DNA from: an uncultured Pseudomonadota bacterium
Lineage (GTDB): Bacteria > Pseudomonadota > Gammaproteobacteria > Steroidobacterales > Steroidobacteraceae
DNA: 25,016 bases
Reading direction: 5' to 3'
NCBI GenBank assembly: GCA_903910215.1
Contig: CAIVYV010000326.1
Coordinates: forward strand, 1 to 25,016
The notes under the pieces are model-generated. The model saw only the letters and a program-made list of their open reading frames with translations. It made no database searches and was not told the DNA's origin. A program made the translations under genes and the position numbers. Positions 13,850-22,059 of the stretch are shown in pieces. Each line of letters begins with the position of its first letter. Position 1 is the stretch's first letter.

Positions 13850-15238
13850 ATGGAAACCAGTATCGTCATCCCCGAGTTCGTCGATGCCCGGGTCGCACCG
13901 CGAGGCGCACTCGAGAGCCTCTCGCAGGAGGAGATCGAAAAGCTACTCTCCTCCGGGCAGGGCGGCCTCTATCCGCTGTTTCGCCAGTGTGCGCTCGCGG
14001 TCCTGAATGCCGGCAGCCATACGGATGACGCTCGTGAGATCTTCGACAAGTTTCGGGATTTCGACATCCAGATCGTTCGGCACGCTTGGGGTGTGAAGCT
14101 CGAAATCAAAAACGCTCCAGCGATGGCCTTCGTCGATGGGCACATGATTCGCGGCACCAAAGAATTATTGTTCGCCGTGCTGCGTGACGTGGTTTACACC
14201 GCCAACGAGATCGTCGAGAGCGGCCGATTCGATCTTGCCCGGCCGCAGTCGATCACTAACGCCGTCTTCCATATCCTGCGCAACGCGCGTTTGCTCGATC
14301 ACAAGTCGCGACCCAATCTCGTGGTTTGCTGGGGCGGTCATTCGATCAGTCGCGAGGAGTACGAGTACACCAAGAAGGTCGGGTACGAGCTCGGTTTGCG
14401 CGCCCTGGATGTTTGCACGGGCTGTGGCCCGGGCGCGATGAAGGGTCCTATGAAGGGGGCGACCATCGGGCATTCGAAGCAGCGTATCGCGCCGGGTCGC
14501 TATGTGGGCTTGACTGAGCCCGGCATCATCGCCGCCGAACCGCCGAACCCGATCGTCAATCACCTCGTGATCATGCCCGACATCGAGAAGCGTCTCGAGG
14601 CCTTCGTTCGACTCGGACATGGTCTTGTCGTCTTTCCAGGTGGCGTCGGTACGGCTGAAGAAATTTTCTATCTGCTCGGCATCCTGCTCGATCCGGCTAA
14701 TACCGATCAGCCCTTTCCGGTGGTATTGACCGGGCCGCGCAGCAGTGCCGCCTACTTCGAGCAGATTCGTCGCTTCCTCGTGAACACGGTGGGCGAGGTC
14801 GCGATGTCACGCTTGCAGATCGTCATTGATGATCCAGCTGAGGTGGCGCGAATCATGGATCGCGGCATTGACGACGTGCGCGAGTATCGTCGGCGCCATT
14901 CCGATTCCTTCAACTTCAATTGGTTGCTGCGAGTGGATCCGGAGTTCCAGCGCCCCTTCGAGGTGACCCATGCCTCGATGCGCACGCTGAGGTTGCATCG
15001 CGATCAGCCGGCCCACGAATTGGCGGCTGATCTGCGAAGAGCGTTTTCGGGGATCGTCACCGGCAACGTAAAAGAGCCGGGTATCCGAGCCATCGAGCGG
15101 CACGGGCCGTTCGAGCTCGTCGGTGATCGCAGCGTGATGGATATGCTTGATGATCTTCTCTCGGGCTTCGTTGCCCAGCAGCGAATGAAGCTGCCGGGGT
15201 CTGCATATGTCCCCTGCTATCGACTCGTGAAGGAGTGA
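13850..15238 (+). CDS. ppnN: Nucleotide 5'-monophosphate nucleosidase PpnN (YgdH), LOG family
   Basis: This 462-residue protein is close in length to E. coli PpnN (454). The LOG/lysine decarboxylase-like core shows VVCWGGHSIS (158-167), CTGCGPGAMKGPMKGA (189-204) and PGGVGTAEE (263-271), the catalytic nucleotide-binding motif. Family-specific N- and C-terminal extensions are present. In E. coli PpnN hydrolyses nucleoside monophosphates to base and ribose-5-phosphate, and (p)ppGpp stimulates it. The ATG at 13850 follows a GGAAGG Shine-Dalgarno by 6 nt. Location downstream of nrdJ links nucleotide salvage to dNTP supply, but co-regulation is not shown. Confidence 0.93.
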   Translation: METSIVIPEFVDARVAPRGALESLSQEEIEKLLSSGQGGLYPLFRQCALAVLNAGSHTDDAREIFDKFRDFDIQIVRHAWGVKLEIKNAPAMAFVDGHMIRGTKELLFAVLRDVVYTANEIVESGRFDLARPQSITNAVFHILRNARLLDHKSRPNLVVCWGGHSISREEYEYTKKVGYELGLRALDVCTGCGPGAMKGPMKGATIGHSKQRIAPGRYVGLTEPGIIAAEPPNPIVNHLVIMPDIEKRLEAFVRLGHGLVVFPGGVGTAEEIFYLLGILLDPANTDQPFPVVLTGPRSSAAYFEQIRRFLVNTVGEVAMSRLQIVIDDPAEVARIMDRGIDDVREYRRRHSDSFNFNWLLRVDPEFQRPFEVTHASMRTLRLHRDQPAHELAADLRRAFSGIVTGNVKEPGIRAIERHGPFELVGDRSVMDMLDDLLSGFVAQQRMKLPGSAYVPCYRLVKE

Positions 15239-15247
15239 GCGTTCGCC

Positions 15248-15276
15248 CTTGAAAAGATGTCGTCCGGCCCCAAAAA
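15248..15276 (+). promoter_or_regulatory. Heat-shock (sigma32-type) promoter for htpG
   Basis: CCCTTGAAA ending at 15254 (core CTTGAAA 15248-15254) matches the extended sigma32 -35 element. CCCCAAAAA (15268-15276) follows at a spacing of 13-14 nt and fits the CCCCATnT-type -10. It sits directly after the ppnN stop codon and 29 bp before the htpG ATG, the expected place. The sequence also has T and C at the further upstream conserved positions (GTTCGCCC). Confidence 0.7.
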
Positions 15277-15284
15277 GGCCGGAT
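15262..15284 (+). other. Inverted repeat between ppnN and htpG
   Basis: TCCGGCC (15263-15269) and GGCCGGA (15277-15283) form a 7-bp perfect stem, extended by a G-T pair, with loop CCAAAAA, followed by CCCGTTTT. It could weakly terminate ppnN transcripts. It overlaps the sigma32 -10 element and the predicted htpG start region, so it would lie mostly upstream of htpG RNA. The short T run makes strong termination doubtful. Confidence 0.5.
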
Positions 15285-15304
15285 CCCGTTTTCTGGAGAG
15301 ACCC

Positions 15305-17182
15305 ATGACCGAGAACGTCCAAACCCACGGCTTCCAGGCCGAGGTTCGTGAGCTGCTGCGGCTGATGATTCACTCGCTGTACAGTCACCGCGAGATTTTC
15401 CTCCGGGAGTTGATCTCCAACGCTTCCGACGCCAACGACAAGCTGCGCTTCTCGGCGCTGGCGCAGCCCGAGCTGCTCGCCGGCGAGCCTGATTTGAAGA
15501 TTTGGGTCGATTACGACGCCGACAAGAAGACGCTCACGATTCGTGACAATGGAATCGGCATGACTCGCGAAGAAGCGATCGCCCACCTAGGCACGATCGC
15601 CAAATCCGGCACTGCTGACTTCTTCAAGAAGCTCACCGGCGATCAGCAAAAAGATTCTCAGTTGATCGGTCAATTTGGCGTGGGGTTCTATTCTGCCTTC
15701 ATCGTGGCGGACGAAGTGGAAGTGCATACGCGCAAGGCGGGTGAGCCGGTTTCGAGCGGCGTGCGCTGGGCATCTAAGGCCGACGGCGAGTTCACCGTCG
15801 AGACGGTCGAGCGCGCTGAGCGCGGCACCAGCATCGTGTTGCACTTGAAGGATGAAGCCAAGGAATTCGCCGATGGCTGGCGACTGCGCTCATTGGTGCG
15901 ACGTTACTCCGACCATATCGCCTTCCCAGTCTTGATGCGAAAGGAAGGTGAGGCCACGCTCGATTGGGAGCCGGCCAACCAAGCGCAAGCGTTGTGGACG
16001 CGCGCCCGTAGCGACATCAAAGACGAGGAATATCGCGAGTTCTATCAGCACATCGCCCATGACTTCGCCGAGCCGCTTGCGTGGAGTCATAACAAGGTCG
16101 AAGGCAAGCGCGAATACACCTCGCTGCTGTACGTGCCTGCGCGCGCTCCGTTCGATCTCTACCAACGCGATGCTACGCGCGGCTTGAAGCTGTACGTGCG
16201 GCGCGTCTTCATCATGGATGACGCCGAGCAGTTCTTGCCGATGTACCTGCGCTTCATCCGTGGCGTGCTCGATTCGAACGATCTGCCGCTCAACGTCTCG
16301 CGCGAGTTGTTGCAGCAAGACAGTGAAGTCGAGGCAATACGGTCGGCGTTGACCAAGCGCGCGCTCGACTTGCTGGCGCGCCTTGCCAAGGACGAGCCCG
16401 AGAAATACGCAGGCTTTTGGAAGGAATTCGGCCCAGTGCTCAAAGAAGGGCTCGGTGAGGATCCGAGTAATCGCGACAAGATCCTGCCTTTGCTTCGTCT
16501 TGCCAGTACCCACGAAGAATCAGATGAGCCCAAGGTGACGCTCGCCGACTATGTCGGCCGTATGAAGGAAGGGCAAGAGCGCATCTATTACATCATTGCC
16601 GATAGCATCACCGCGGCACGCGGAAGTCCCTACCTAGAGCAGTTGCGATCCAAGGGCATCGAGGTATTGCTGCTGGCCGATCGTGTCGACGAGTGGATGA
16701 TGGGTCATGTTCGCGAGTTTGAGGGGAAGCGCTTCAAGGACGTTTCGCGTGGCGATCTGGAGCTCGGTAGCCTCGAAGGCGAAGCGGATAAAGCCGCTGC
16801 CGCCGATGTGGCCAAAGAGAACGAGAAATTGCTTAAGCGTATTCAGGATGCGCTTGGCGAGCGTGTGTCCGAGGTCAAAGTATCGACTCGCTTGACCGAT
16901 ACACCCGCGTGTCTTGTGCTAGCCGAGCATGATCTTGGGGCCCAGATGCGCAAGATCCTTGCCGCGACCGGTCAGTCGGCGCCCGAGTCCAAACCCGCAC
17001 TCGAAGTCAATGTGAGCCATCCGCTGCTGAAGCGGCTCGACTCGACCATGGCCGAGGACGATTTCGCCGATTTGGCGCTGCTGATTCACGATCAGGCAAA
17101 GCTGGCCGAGGCGGGTTCAGTGGCCAATCCTGGCGAATTCGTTCGTCGTTTGAACCGTCTGCTCGGGCAACTGATGGCCTAG
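15305..17182 (+). CDS. htpG: Chaperone HtpG (bacterial Hsp90)
   Basis: This 625-residue ATP-dependent cytosolic chaperone works with the DnaK system on client proteins. The GHKL ATPase domain is intact: LRELISNASDANDKLRF (catalytic E35, N39), DNGIGM (81-86) and IGQFGVGFYSAF (121-132). The middle domain (NVSRELLQQD) and C-terminal dimerisation domain follow. Length equals that of E. coli HtpG (about 624). I chose the ATG at 15305, preceded by GGAGAG; the frame is open from 15257, but that stretch covers the heat-shock promoter and lacks homology. Confidence 0.97.
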   Translation: MTENVQTHGFQAEVRELLRLMIHSLYSHREIFLRELISNASDANDKLRFSALAQPELLAGEPDLKIWVDYDADKKTLTIRDNGIGMTREEAIAHLGTIAKSGTADFFKKLTGDQQKDSQLIGQFGVGFYSAFIVADEVEVHTRKAGEPVSSGVRWASKADGEFTVETVERAERGTSIVLHLKDEAKEFADGWRLRSLVRRYSDHIAFPVLMRKEGEATLDWEPANQAQALWTRARSDIKDEEYREFYQHIAHDFAEPLAWSHNKVEGKREYTSLLYVPARAPFDLYQRDATRGLKLYVRRVFIMDDAEQFLPMYLRFIRGVLDSNDLPLNVSRELLQQDSEVEAIRSALTKRALDLLARLAKDEPEKYAGFWKEFGPVLKEGLGEDPSNRDKILPLLRLASTHEESDEPKVTLADYVGRMKEGQERIYYIIADSITAARGSPYLEQLRSKGIEVLLLADRVDEWMMGHVREFEGKRFKDVSRGDLELGSLEGEADKAAAADVAKENEKLLKRIQDALGERVSEVKVSTRLTDTPACLVLAEHDLGAQMRKILAATGQSAPESKPALEVNVSHPLLKRLDSTMAEDDFADLALLIHDQAKLAEAGSVANPGEFVRRLNRLLGQLMA

Positions 17183-17206
17183 TTGTTCGTGCCATAATCA
17201 GCGCGT

Positions 17207-17629
17207 ATGGAAAAGCCCATGCCGACCGAAGAAGAGCTGCGCTCGCGGCTATCGCCGCTGGCCTATGAGGTCACTCGAAAGAAGGGGACGGAGCGCGCCT
17301 TTACGGGCAACTATACCTACAACAAAGATAAGGGCGTTTACGCTTGTGTCTGTTGTGGGGCTGAATTGTTTTCCTCTGACACGAAGTATGACTCGGGCTC
17401 CGGCTGGCCGAGCTTTTGGACGCCGCTCGCATCCGAGCGGGTGCGCGAACATCGCGACATCAGTCACGGGATGATCCGAACCGAGGTGGTGTGTGCACAA
17501 TGCGACGCCCACCTCGGACACGTTTTCGAGGATGGCCCACAGCCGACCGGCTTGCGCTACTGCATCAATTCAGTGTCTCTCGATTTTCGATCGGCCGATT
17601 CGGCCGATTCGGCAGGTGAGTCACGATGA
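17207..17629 (+). CDS. msrB: Peptide-methionine (R)-S-oxide reductase MsrB
   Basis: This 140-residue enzyme repairs methionine-R-sulfoxide in proteins. Structural zinc is held by two CxxC pairs (C47/C50 and C96/C99). The core motifs are YDSGSGWPSFWTP, DISHGMIRTEV and HLGHVFEDGP, and the catalytic cysteine is C119 in GLRYCINSVSLDF. No second cysteine is present at the usual resolving position, so reduction may go directly through thioredoxin. The ATG at 17207 is preceded by a CATAAT sequence (17194-17199) that could be a -10 element, without a clear -35. The C-terminus carries a short DSADSA repeat. It overlaps the FKBP gene by 4 nt. Confidence 0.95.
   Translation: MEKPMPTEEELRSRLSPLAYEVTRKKGTERAFTGNYTYNKDKGVYACVCCGAELFSSDTKYDSGSGWPSFWTPLASERVREHRDISHGMIRTEVVCAQCDAHLGHVFEDGPQPTGLRYCINSVSLDFRSADSADSAGESR
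17591..17608 (+). repeat. Two 9-bp tandem repeats in the msrB 3' end
   Basis: TCGGCCGAT is present twice in direct succession, with a third partial copy (TCGGC) after it. It is in frame and encodes the SADSAD stretch of the MsrB tail, likely slippage outside the folded domain. Confidence 0.7.
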
Positions 17630-18090
17630 GATCGGTCGTTTGGTCGCTCATCCTGGCAGTCACCGGCATATTTTTGATCTCCGCCTTTCTTCCTACGCTA
17701 CTGGCTTCGAGCAGCAGCGATCAATCGTCAATGGAGTCCGCCATGTCAGAGCTCGTTAAAGAAGACATCGAAGCCGGAGACGGCTCGCCCATCAATGCCG
17801 GACAGATCGCCGTCGTTCACTACACCGGTTGGTTGCACGACCCTGCCCAAAACGAGGGTAAGGGACGCAAGTTCGACAGTTCGCACGATCACGGCGACAC
17901 CTTTGCATTCAAAGTGGGTGGCGGCCAGGTGATCCGCGGTTGGGATCTCGGTGTCGAGGGCATGCGGGTTGGTGGCAAACGCCGACTCGTGATCCCCGCT
18001 GAACTTGGCTACGGCGCGCGTGGTGCGGGAGGTGTCATTCCGGGCGGCGCCACACTGGTGTTCGATGTCGAGTTGATGGAGATCCGCTAG
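17626..18090 (+). CDS. FKBP-type peptidyl-prolyl cis-trans isomerase, exported or membrane-anchored
   Basis: This 154-residue protein has one hydrophobic N-terminal segment (about 5-27), a Ser-rich linker and a single FKBP domain (about 45-154). Active-site aromatics and acid are present: VVHYTGWL (Y66), KFDSS (D84), QVIRGWDLGVEGM (W106), AELGYGARGAGGVIPGG (Y129) and LVFDVEL (F146). It speeds proline isomerisation, presumably in the periplasm. No lipobox cysteine is seen. The ATG overlaps the msrB stop (ATGA), so coupling is likely. Internal ATGs at codons 36 and 40 could give a cytosolic form. Confidence 0.93.
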   Translation: MRSVVWSLILAVTGIFLISAFLPTLLASSSSDQSSMESAMSELVKEDIEAGDGSPINAGQIAVVHYTGWLHDPAQNEGKGRKFDSSHDHGDTFAFKVGGGQVIRGWDLGVEGMRVGGKRRLVIPAELGYGARGAGGVIPGGATLVFDVELMEIR

Positions 18091-19379
18091 TGCAAGGCAG
18101 GGTGATTGGTGCGATAGCACTAACGATCGCGATAGGTAGTGTGGCGGATGCCGCCACGCTGATTCACGCAGGACGTGTCATCGATGGCCTTGCCAATCAG
18201 GCTATGTCGGAGCGAACGATTGTCATCGATGGCGGGCGTATCGTTGCTATCGAGAGTGGTTACCGTGCACCGTCTGTTGGTGATCGCGTCGTTGATCTGA
18301 AGAATTCGACGCTGATGCCGGGTCTCATGGATATGCACGTGCATATCACGAGCGAATACAGCCGCACGAGCGAGCTCGATCGTTTCAAGAAGGATGGTCC
18401 CGATATCGCCCTTGACGGCGCGATGTTCGCGGAGCGCACATTGCAGGCCGGCTTCACCACTGTTCGCGATCTCGGTGATGGTTTCCGTGCGAGCATCGCG
18501 CTGCGCAATGCGATCAATGCGGGCAAGCTAGCTGGTCCGCGCATTTTTGCTGCTGGCAAGTCGATCGCCACTACGGGAGGCCATGCGGATCCGACCAACG
18601 GTTGGGCGGATCATTTGGGCGGCGCCAACGTCGGGCCACTCGATGGCGTCGTCAACGGTGAAGAGCAAGCAGCACAAGCCGTGCGTCAGCGCTACAAAGA
18701 AGGTTCCGACCTTATCAAGATCACGGCAACAGGTGGCGTGTTATCGGTCGCCAAGAATGGTTTAAACCCGCAGTTCACCGAGGAAGAGATCCGCAGCGTC
18801 GTGCAGACTGCTCGTGATTATGGCTTCAAGGTGGCCGCGCATGCGCACGGCGCTGAGGGCATGAAGCGCGCGGTTCGCGCCGGTGTCGATACCATCGAGC
18901 ACGGCACCTTCATGGATGACGAGACCATCAAATTGATGAAGGAGCGCGGCACCTATTACGTTCCGACCATCGCGGCCGGTGCGTGGGTTTTCGATCGTTC
19001 CAAGGAAGAGGGCTTTTTCCCGGCATTGGTTCGTCCGAAAGCGGCAATGATCGGGCCACAGATTCAGGGAACATTCGCCAAGGCTTACAAGGCCGGCGTG
19101 AAGATTCTCTTTGGTACCGACACGGGCGTGTCGGCGCACGGTCAAAACGCACGCGAGTTCGTGCTGATGGTCGAGTCGGGTATGCCGGCGATGGAAGCGA
19201 TCAAGTCGGCAACCTCGGTCAGTGCCAAATATCTCGAGATCGATGATCGGCTCGGCAGTGTCGAAGTTGGCAAAGTCGCTGATCTGGTTGCTGTGCCGGG
19301 TGATCCGATCAAAGACATTAGCGCCATGCAGCGCGTTCACTTCGTCATGAAGGACGGCGTTGTCCATCGCAGCCCCTGA
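18090..19379 (+). CDS. Secreted amidohydrolase-superfamily protein (prolidase-like metal-dependent hydrolase)
   Basis: This 429-residue protein has an N-terminal signal sequence (VIGAIALTIAIGSVADA, cleavage about 21-22) and the complete binuclear metal site of the amidohydrolase superfamily: H83 and H85 (MDMHVH), K210 (LIKITATGG, likely carboxylated), H251 (AHAHG), H271 (IEHG) and D344 (FGTDTG). The sequence resembles imidazolonepropionase- and Xaa-Pro-dipeptidase-like members that hydrolyse N-blocked amino acids or dipeptides; the substrate cannot be fixed. The start is GTG at 18090, overlapping the FKBP stop by 1 nt (TAGTG). It is the fourth gene of a close-packed plus-strand run that begins at htpG. 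Confidence 0.9.
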   Translation: MQGRVIGAIALTIAIGSVADAATLIHAGRVIDGLANQAMSERTIVIDGGRIVAIESGYRAPSVGDRVVDLKNSTLMPGLMDMHVHITSEYSRTSELDRFKKDGPDIALDGAMFAERTLQAGFTTVRDLGDGFRASIALRNAINAGKLAGPRIFAAGKSIATTGGHADPTNGWADHLGGANVGPLDGVVNGEEQAAQAVRQRYKEGSDLIKITATGGVLSVAKNGLNPQFTEEEIRSVVQTARDYGFKVAAHAHGAEGMKRAVRAGVDTIEHGTFMDDETIKLMKERGTYYVPTIAAGAWVFDRSKEEGFFPALVRPKAAMIGPQIQGTFAKAYKAGVKILFGTDTGVSAHGQNAREFVLMVESGMPAMEAIKSATSVSAKYLEIDDRLGSVEVGKVADLVAVPGDPIKDISAMQRVHFVMKDGVVHRSP

Positions 19380-19386
19380 GCGAACG

Positions 19387-20019
19387 ATGCTAGCCGGTGC
19401 AGCCGGCGACATCGAAACCCTCATCGAGCTTCCGGATCCCGACCTTTACCCGCAACCGCGGGCCGTCGCCGTTTGTTGTCATCCGCATCCACTTTTCGGT
19501 GGCGCGATGACCAATAAAGTGATTCACACCGTCGCTCGTAGCTTCGTCGCCAATGGTGCGATTGCGCTGCGATTCAACTTTCGTGGTGTTGGCGCATCGG
19601 CCGGAGTGCACGATGCGGGTCAAGGCGAGTTGGCTGATCTGATCCGTGTCGTCGAGTGGGCTCGTGCTCGCTGGCCGTCCTTGCCTTTGTGGCTCGGTGG
19701 TTTCTCATTCGGCGCCTGGATGGTTTTGCGAGCACACGCGTTGTTGGCGCCGCAGCTCGTGGTGACGATAGCGCCGCCGGTCGGGCGTTGGAGTTTCGAC
19801 GACGTTCAAAAACCTCACTGCCCTTGGCTCGTGGTGCAGGGCTCGAAAGATGAGTTGGTCGAAGCGCAGGCGGTAAGGAGTTATGCGCATATGCTCGACC
19901 CATCGGTTGATTACGTCGAGATCGAAGGTGCCGACCATTTCTTCCATGGTCGGTTGCATGAAGTAAAAGATGAAGTCAGCCGTGTAGCGAGTAGCCCACA
20001 CCTCGCACAGTGTGGATGA
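19387..20019 (+). CDS. Alpha/beta hydrolase (small cytosolic family)
   Basis: This 210-residue hydrolase shows CCHPHPLFGGAMTNKVIHT (30-48), LRFNFRGVGAS (61-71), nucleophile S107 in GFSFGAW, acid D155 (SKDELV) and H184 (GADHFFHG), a complete triad. Similar proteins in proteobacteria are annotated as alpha/beta or dienelactone-hydrolase-like; the substrate is unknown. I chose the ATG at 19387; a TTG at 19360 overlapping the amidohydrolase gene would add nine residues. The last 44 bp overlap the convergent response regulator gene, an unusual length for an antisense overlap. Confidence 0.85.
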   Translation: MLAGAAGDIETLIELPDPDLYPQPRAVAVCCHPHPLFGGAMTNKVIHTVARSFVANGAIALRFNFRGVGASAGVHDAGQGELADLIRVVEWARARWPSLPLWLGGFSFGAWMVLRAHALLAPQLVVTIAPPVGRWSFDDVQKPHCPWLVVQGSKDELVEAQAVRSYAHMLDPSVDYVEIEGADHFFHGRLHEVKDEVSRVASSPHLAQCG

Positions 20020-20644
20020 GTGGCTTTTCGAATTCTTTGTCAACGGCCTGACGTAAACGACTCACGTGTACATCTACCACGTTGGTTTGTGGGTCGTAGT
20101 GGATGTCCCAAACGTTTTTGAGCAACATGGCGCGGGTGACGACTTGCCCTGCATGTCGAGCGAGGCACTCGAGCAAGCGAAACTCGCGAGCCGTCAGTTC
20201 TATGCCTCGGCCGGCCCGTCGAGCTCGTCGCGCCAGCAGGTCTAGTTCAAGGTCTTCGACCTTCAGCGCGGTTTCCGACGCGGGCGGACTGCGGCGACCC
20301 AACGATTCAACTCGTGCGATGAGCTCTTCGATGGCGAACGGCTTGCCTAGGTAATCGTCGCCACCCGCGCGCAGACCCCGGACGCGCTCGTCGACCGAGT
20401 CGAGAGCTGACAGCACCAACACCGGGACCGTTCTGCCGGCTTTTCGAAGCGCCTGCACGATTTCGAGCCCGTCTTGGCCGGGCAACATCCGATCGGTGAT
20501 CAACACATCGATCGGGCTGGAGAGGGCGGCCTCGAGTCCACGATCGCCATCGAGGATGTGGCTGACGAGATGCCCGCGTGAGCCAAGAGCCTGCACGACT
20601 TCTTCGGCTACTCGCGCGTCATCCTCGATCAGCAGCACTTTCAT
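19976..20644 (-). CDS. OmpR-family response regulator (system 1)
   Basis: This 222-residue regulator has a receiver domain with acidic pocket E7 D8 D9, phospho-acceptor D51 (LITDRMLPG), S79 and K101 (LGKPF). Its winged-helix DNA-binding domain (about 125-222) includes LTAREFRLLECLARH and NVVDVHVSRLRQAVD, ending IHTVRGVGYSLHG. It is divergent from the histidine kinase gene at 20704 (59 bp between starts), presumably its partner. A GAGGA Shine-Dalgarno (within 20647-20655) precedes the ATG. Its 3' end overlaps the alpha/beta hydrolase gene by 44 bp. The stimulus and target genes are unknown. Confidence 0.93.
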   Translation of the reverse strand: MKVLLIEDDARVAEEVVQALGSRGHLVSHILDGDRGLEAALSSPIDVLITDRMLPGQDGLEIVQALRKAGRTVPVLVLSALDSVDERVRGLRAGGDDYLGKPFAIEELIARVESLGRRSPPASETALKVEDLELDLLARRARRAGRGIELTAREFRLLECLARHAGQVVTRAMLLKNVWDIHYDPQTNVVDVHVSRLRQAVDKEFEKPLIHTVRGVGYSLHG

Positions 20645-20703
20645 TGTTTCCTCACGGCAGCAGAGTGTAGGGGAAAAAGCCCGGATCGTGGCATGCTTGG
20701 CGG

Positions 20704-22059
20704 ATGAAATCCTTCGCGGTAATCGACCGTCGAGCCTTTATCGCTGGCCTGATCGCCCTTGCGGTGATGGTCCTAACTTTCGTCGGGGCCTTCATGTGGG
20801 TGCAGCACCGTGTGATGCATCTGCACGACGAGGAGCTGCGGAGCACGTTGCTGGGTGAGCTTGAACTGCGTCGACAGTTCGATCGGACCTCCGGGCGAGC
20901 TAAGCTGATCGAGGGGCTCGCTTGGCGTAGCTCGATCGTCGACGCAACTCGCTATCTAGTATTGCTCGATTCGGCCGGAAAACCAGCCGTCGGTAATCCG
21001 GGCATGCTGCCGGAAGAAAGTTTGCAGCGGATTAGCAAACAAGGCTGGTTTCGCGTCAGTGACGAGGCAGGCCCCGATATCTTCGTGGTCGGACTGACAC
21101 TCGATGATGGCGCGAAGCTGTTGATGAGTTATCGCGATCCCATCCGACGCGATATGGCCCAAACGCTCGGCCAGACCGCGGTTTTAGGTGTCTTGTTGAT
21201 TGTCACGATCGGCATCGCTACCGGTTTGATTTTTAACCATTACGCACTGACCCAGATTCGTCATATGGCGCACACCGCAAGGCGCATCCAACGCGGTCAG
21301 ATGACGGCTCGAGCGCCCGTGTCACAGCGCGTGGATGCGATGGGGGCGTTAGCTCGTACGCTCAATGAAATGCTCGATCAGAACGAGGCGCTCGTCACAG
21401 GTTTACGGACGATCACCGAGAGCTTGGCCCATGACTTGCGTACGCCGATGATGCGCATTCGCAGATCCATTGAGTCGGCTCGCTCTACCTCGAGTGAGGC
21501 AGAGCGCCAAGCGCACTTAGCCGAAGCTGAGGCTGGTATCACCCGCAGACTGCAGGTATTCAAAGCGCTCGTCGACCTGGCTCGCGCCGAGGCGGGGCTC
21601 GCCTACGAATCGATGGAGGTGCTCGATCTTGGCACTTTGGCGACCGACTTGGCCGAATTATTCGAGCCACTGGCTGAGGAGCGAGGGCAAAAACTCGAGC
21701 GTCGCATTCGTGCGGTGATGGTCACAGGACATCGGCAAATTCTGTCCCAAGCCGTGGGTAATTTGCTGGAGAACGCCATCAAGTATTCACCGGCTGGTGC
21801 GGTACTCAGCGTCTCGGTCGAGACGATGGATGACGGTACGCCGGAGATCGTGGTGCAAGATCGTGGTCCCGGAATTCCAGTGAATGCGCGCGAGCAGGCA
21901 GTACGACCCTTTGTCAGACTGGAGGGCGCGTCGGGCGAATTCGGTAGTGGCTTGGGTCTTGCGATCGCTGCCGCTGTGGCCCGCTTGCATCGTGGCAAGC
22001 TGGTGCTCGAAAGTGCAGATCCAGGCCTGCGAGTCAGACTGCGCTTCGGTCACGCGTGA
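20704..22059 (+). CDS. Membrane sensor histidine kinase (system 1)
   Basis: This 451-residue kinase has TM1 (about 12-34), a periplasmic sensor region of roughly 120 residues, TM2 (about 155-178) and a HAMP domain (about 178-230). The H-box is ESLAHDLRTPMMRIR with H243, then come N-box NLLENAIKYS (N357), G1 DRGPGIP and G2 GSGLGLAIA. The AHDLRTP type of H-box is common in proteobacterial kinases that pair with OmpR-type regulators. It is divergent from the regulator gene at 19976-20644. The Shine-Dalgarno is poor. Its stop overlaps the end of the convergent kinase gene by 10 bp. The ligand is unknown. Confidence 0.92.
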   Translation: MKSFAVIDRRAFIAGLIALAVMVLTFVGAFMWVQHRVMHLHDEELRSTLLGELELRRQFDRTSGRAKLIEGLAWRSSIVDATRYLVLLDSAGKPAVGNPGMLPEESLQRISKQGWFRVSDEAGPDIFVVGLTLDDGAKLLMSYRDPIRRDMAQTLGQTAVLGVLLIVTIGIATGLIFNHYALTQIRHMAHTARRIQRGQMTARAPVSQRVDAMGALARTLNEMLDQNEALVTGLRTITESLAHDLRTPMMRIRRSIESARSTSSEAERQAHLAEAEAGITRRLQVFKALVDLARAEAGLAYESMEVLDLGTLATDLAELFEPLAEERGQKLERRIRAVMVTGHRQILSQAVGNLLENAIKYSPAGAVLSVSVETMDDGTPEIVVQDRGPGIPVNAREQAVRPFVRLEGASGEFGSGLGLAIAAAVARLHRGKLVLESADPGLRVRLRFGHA

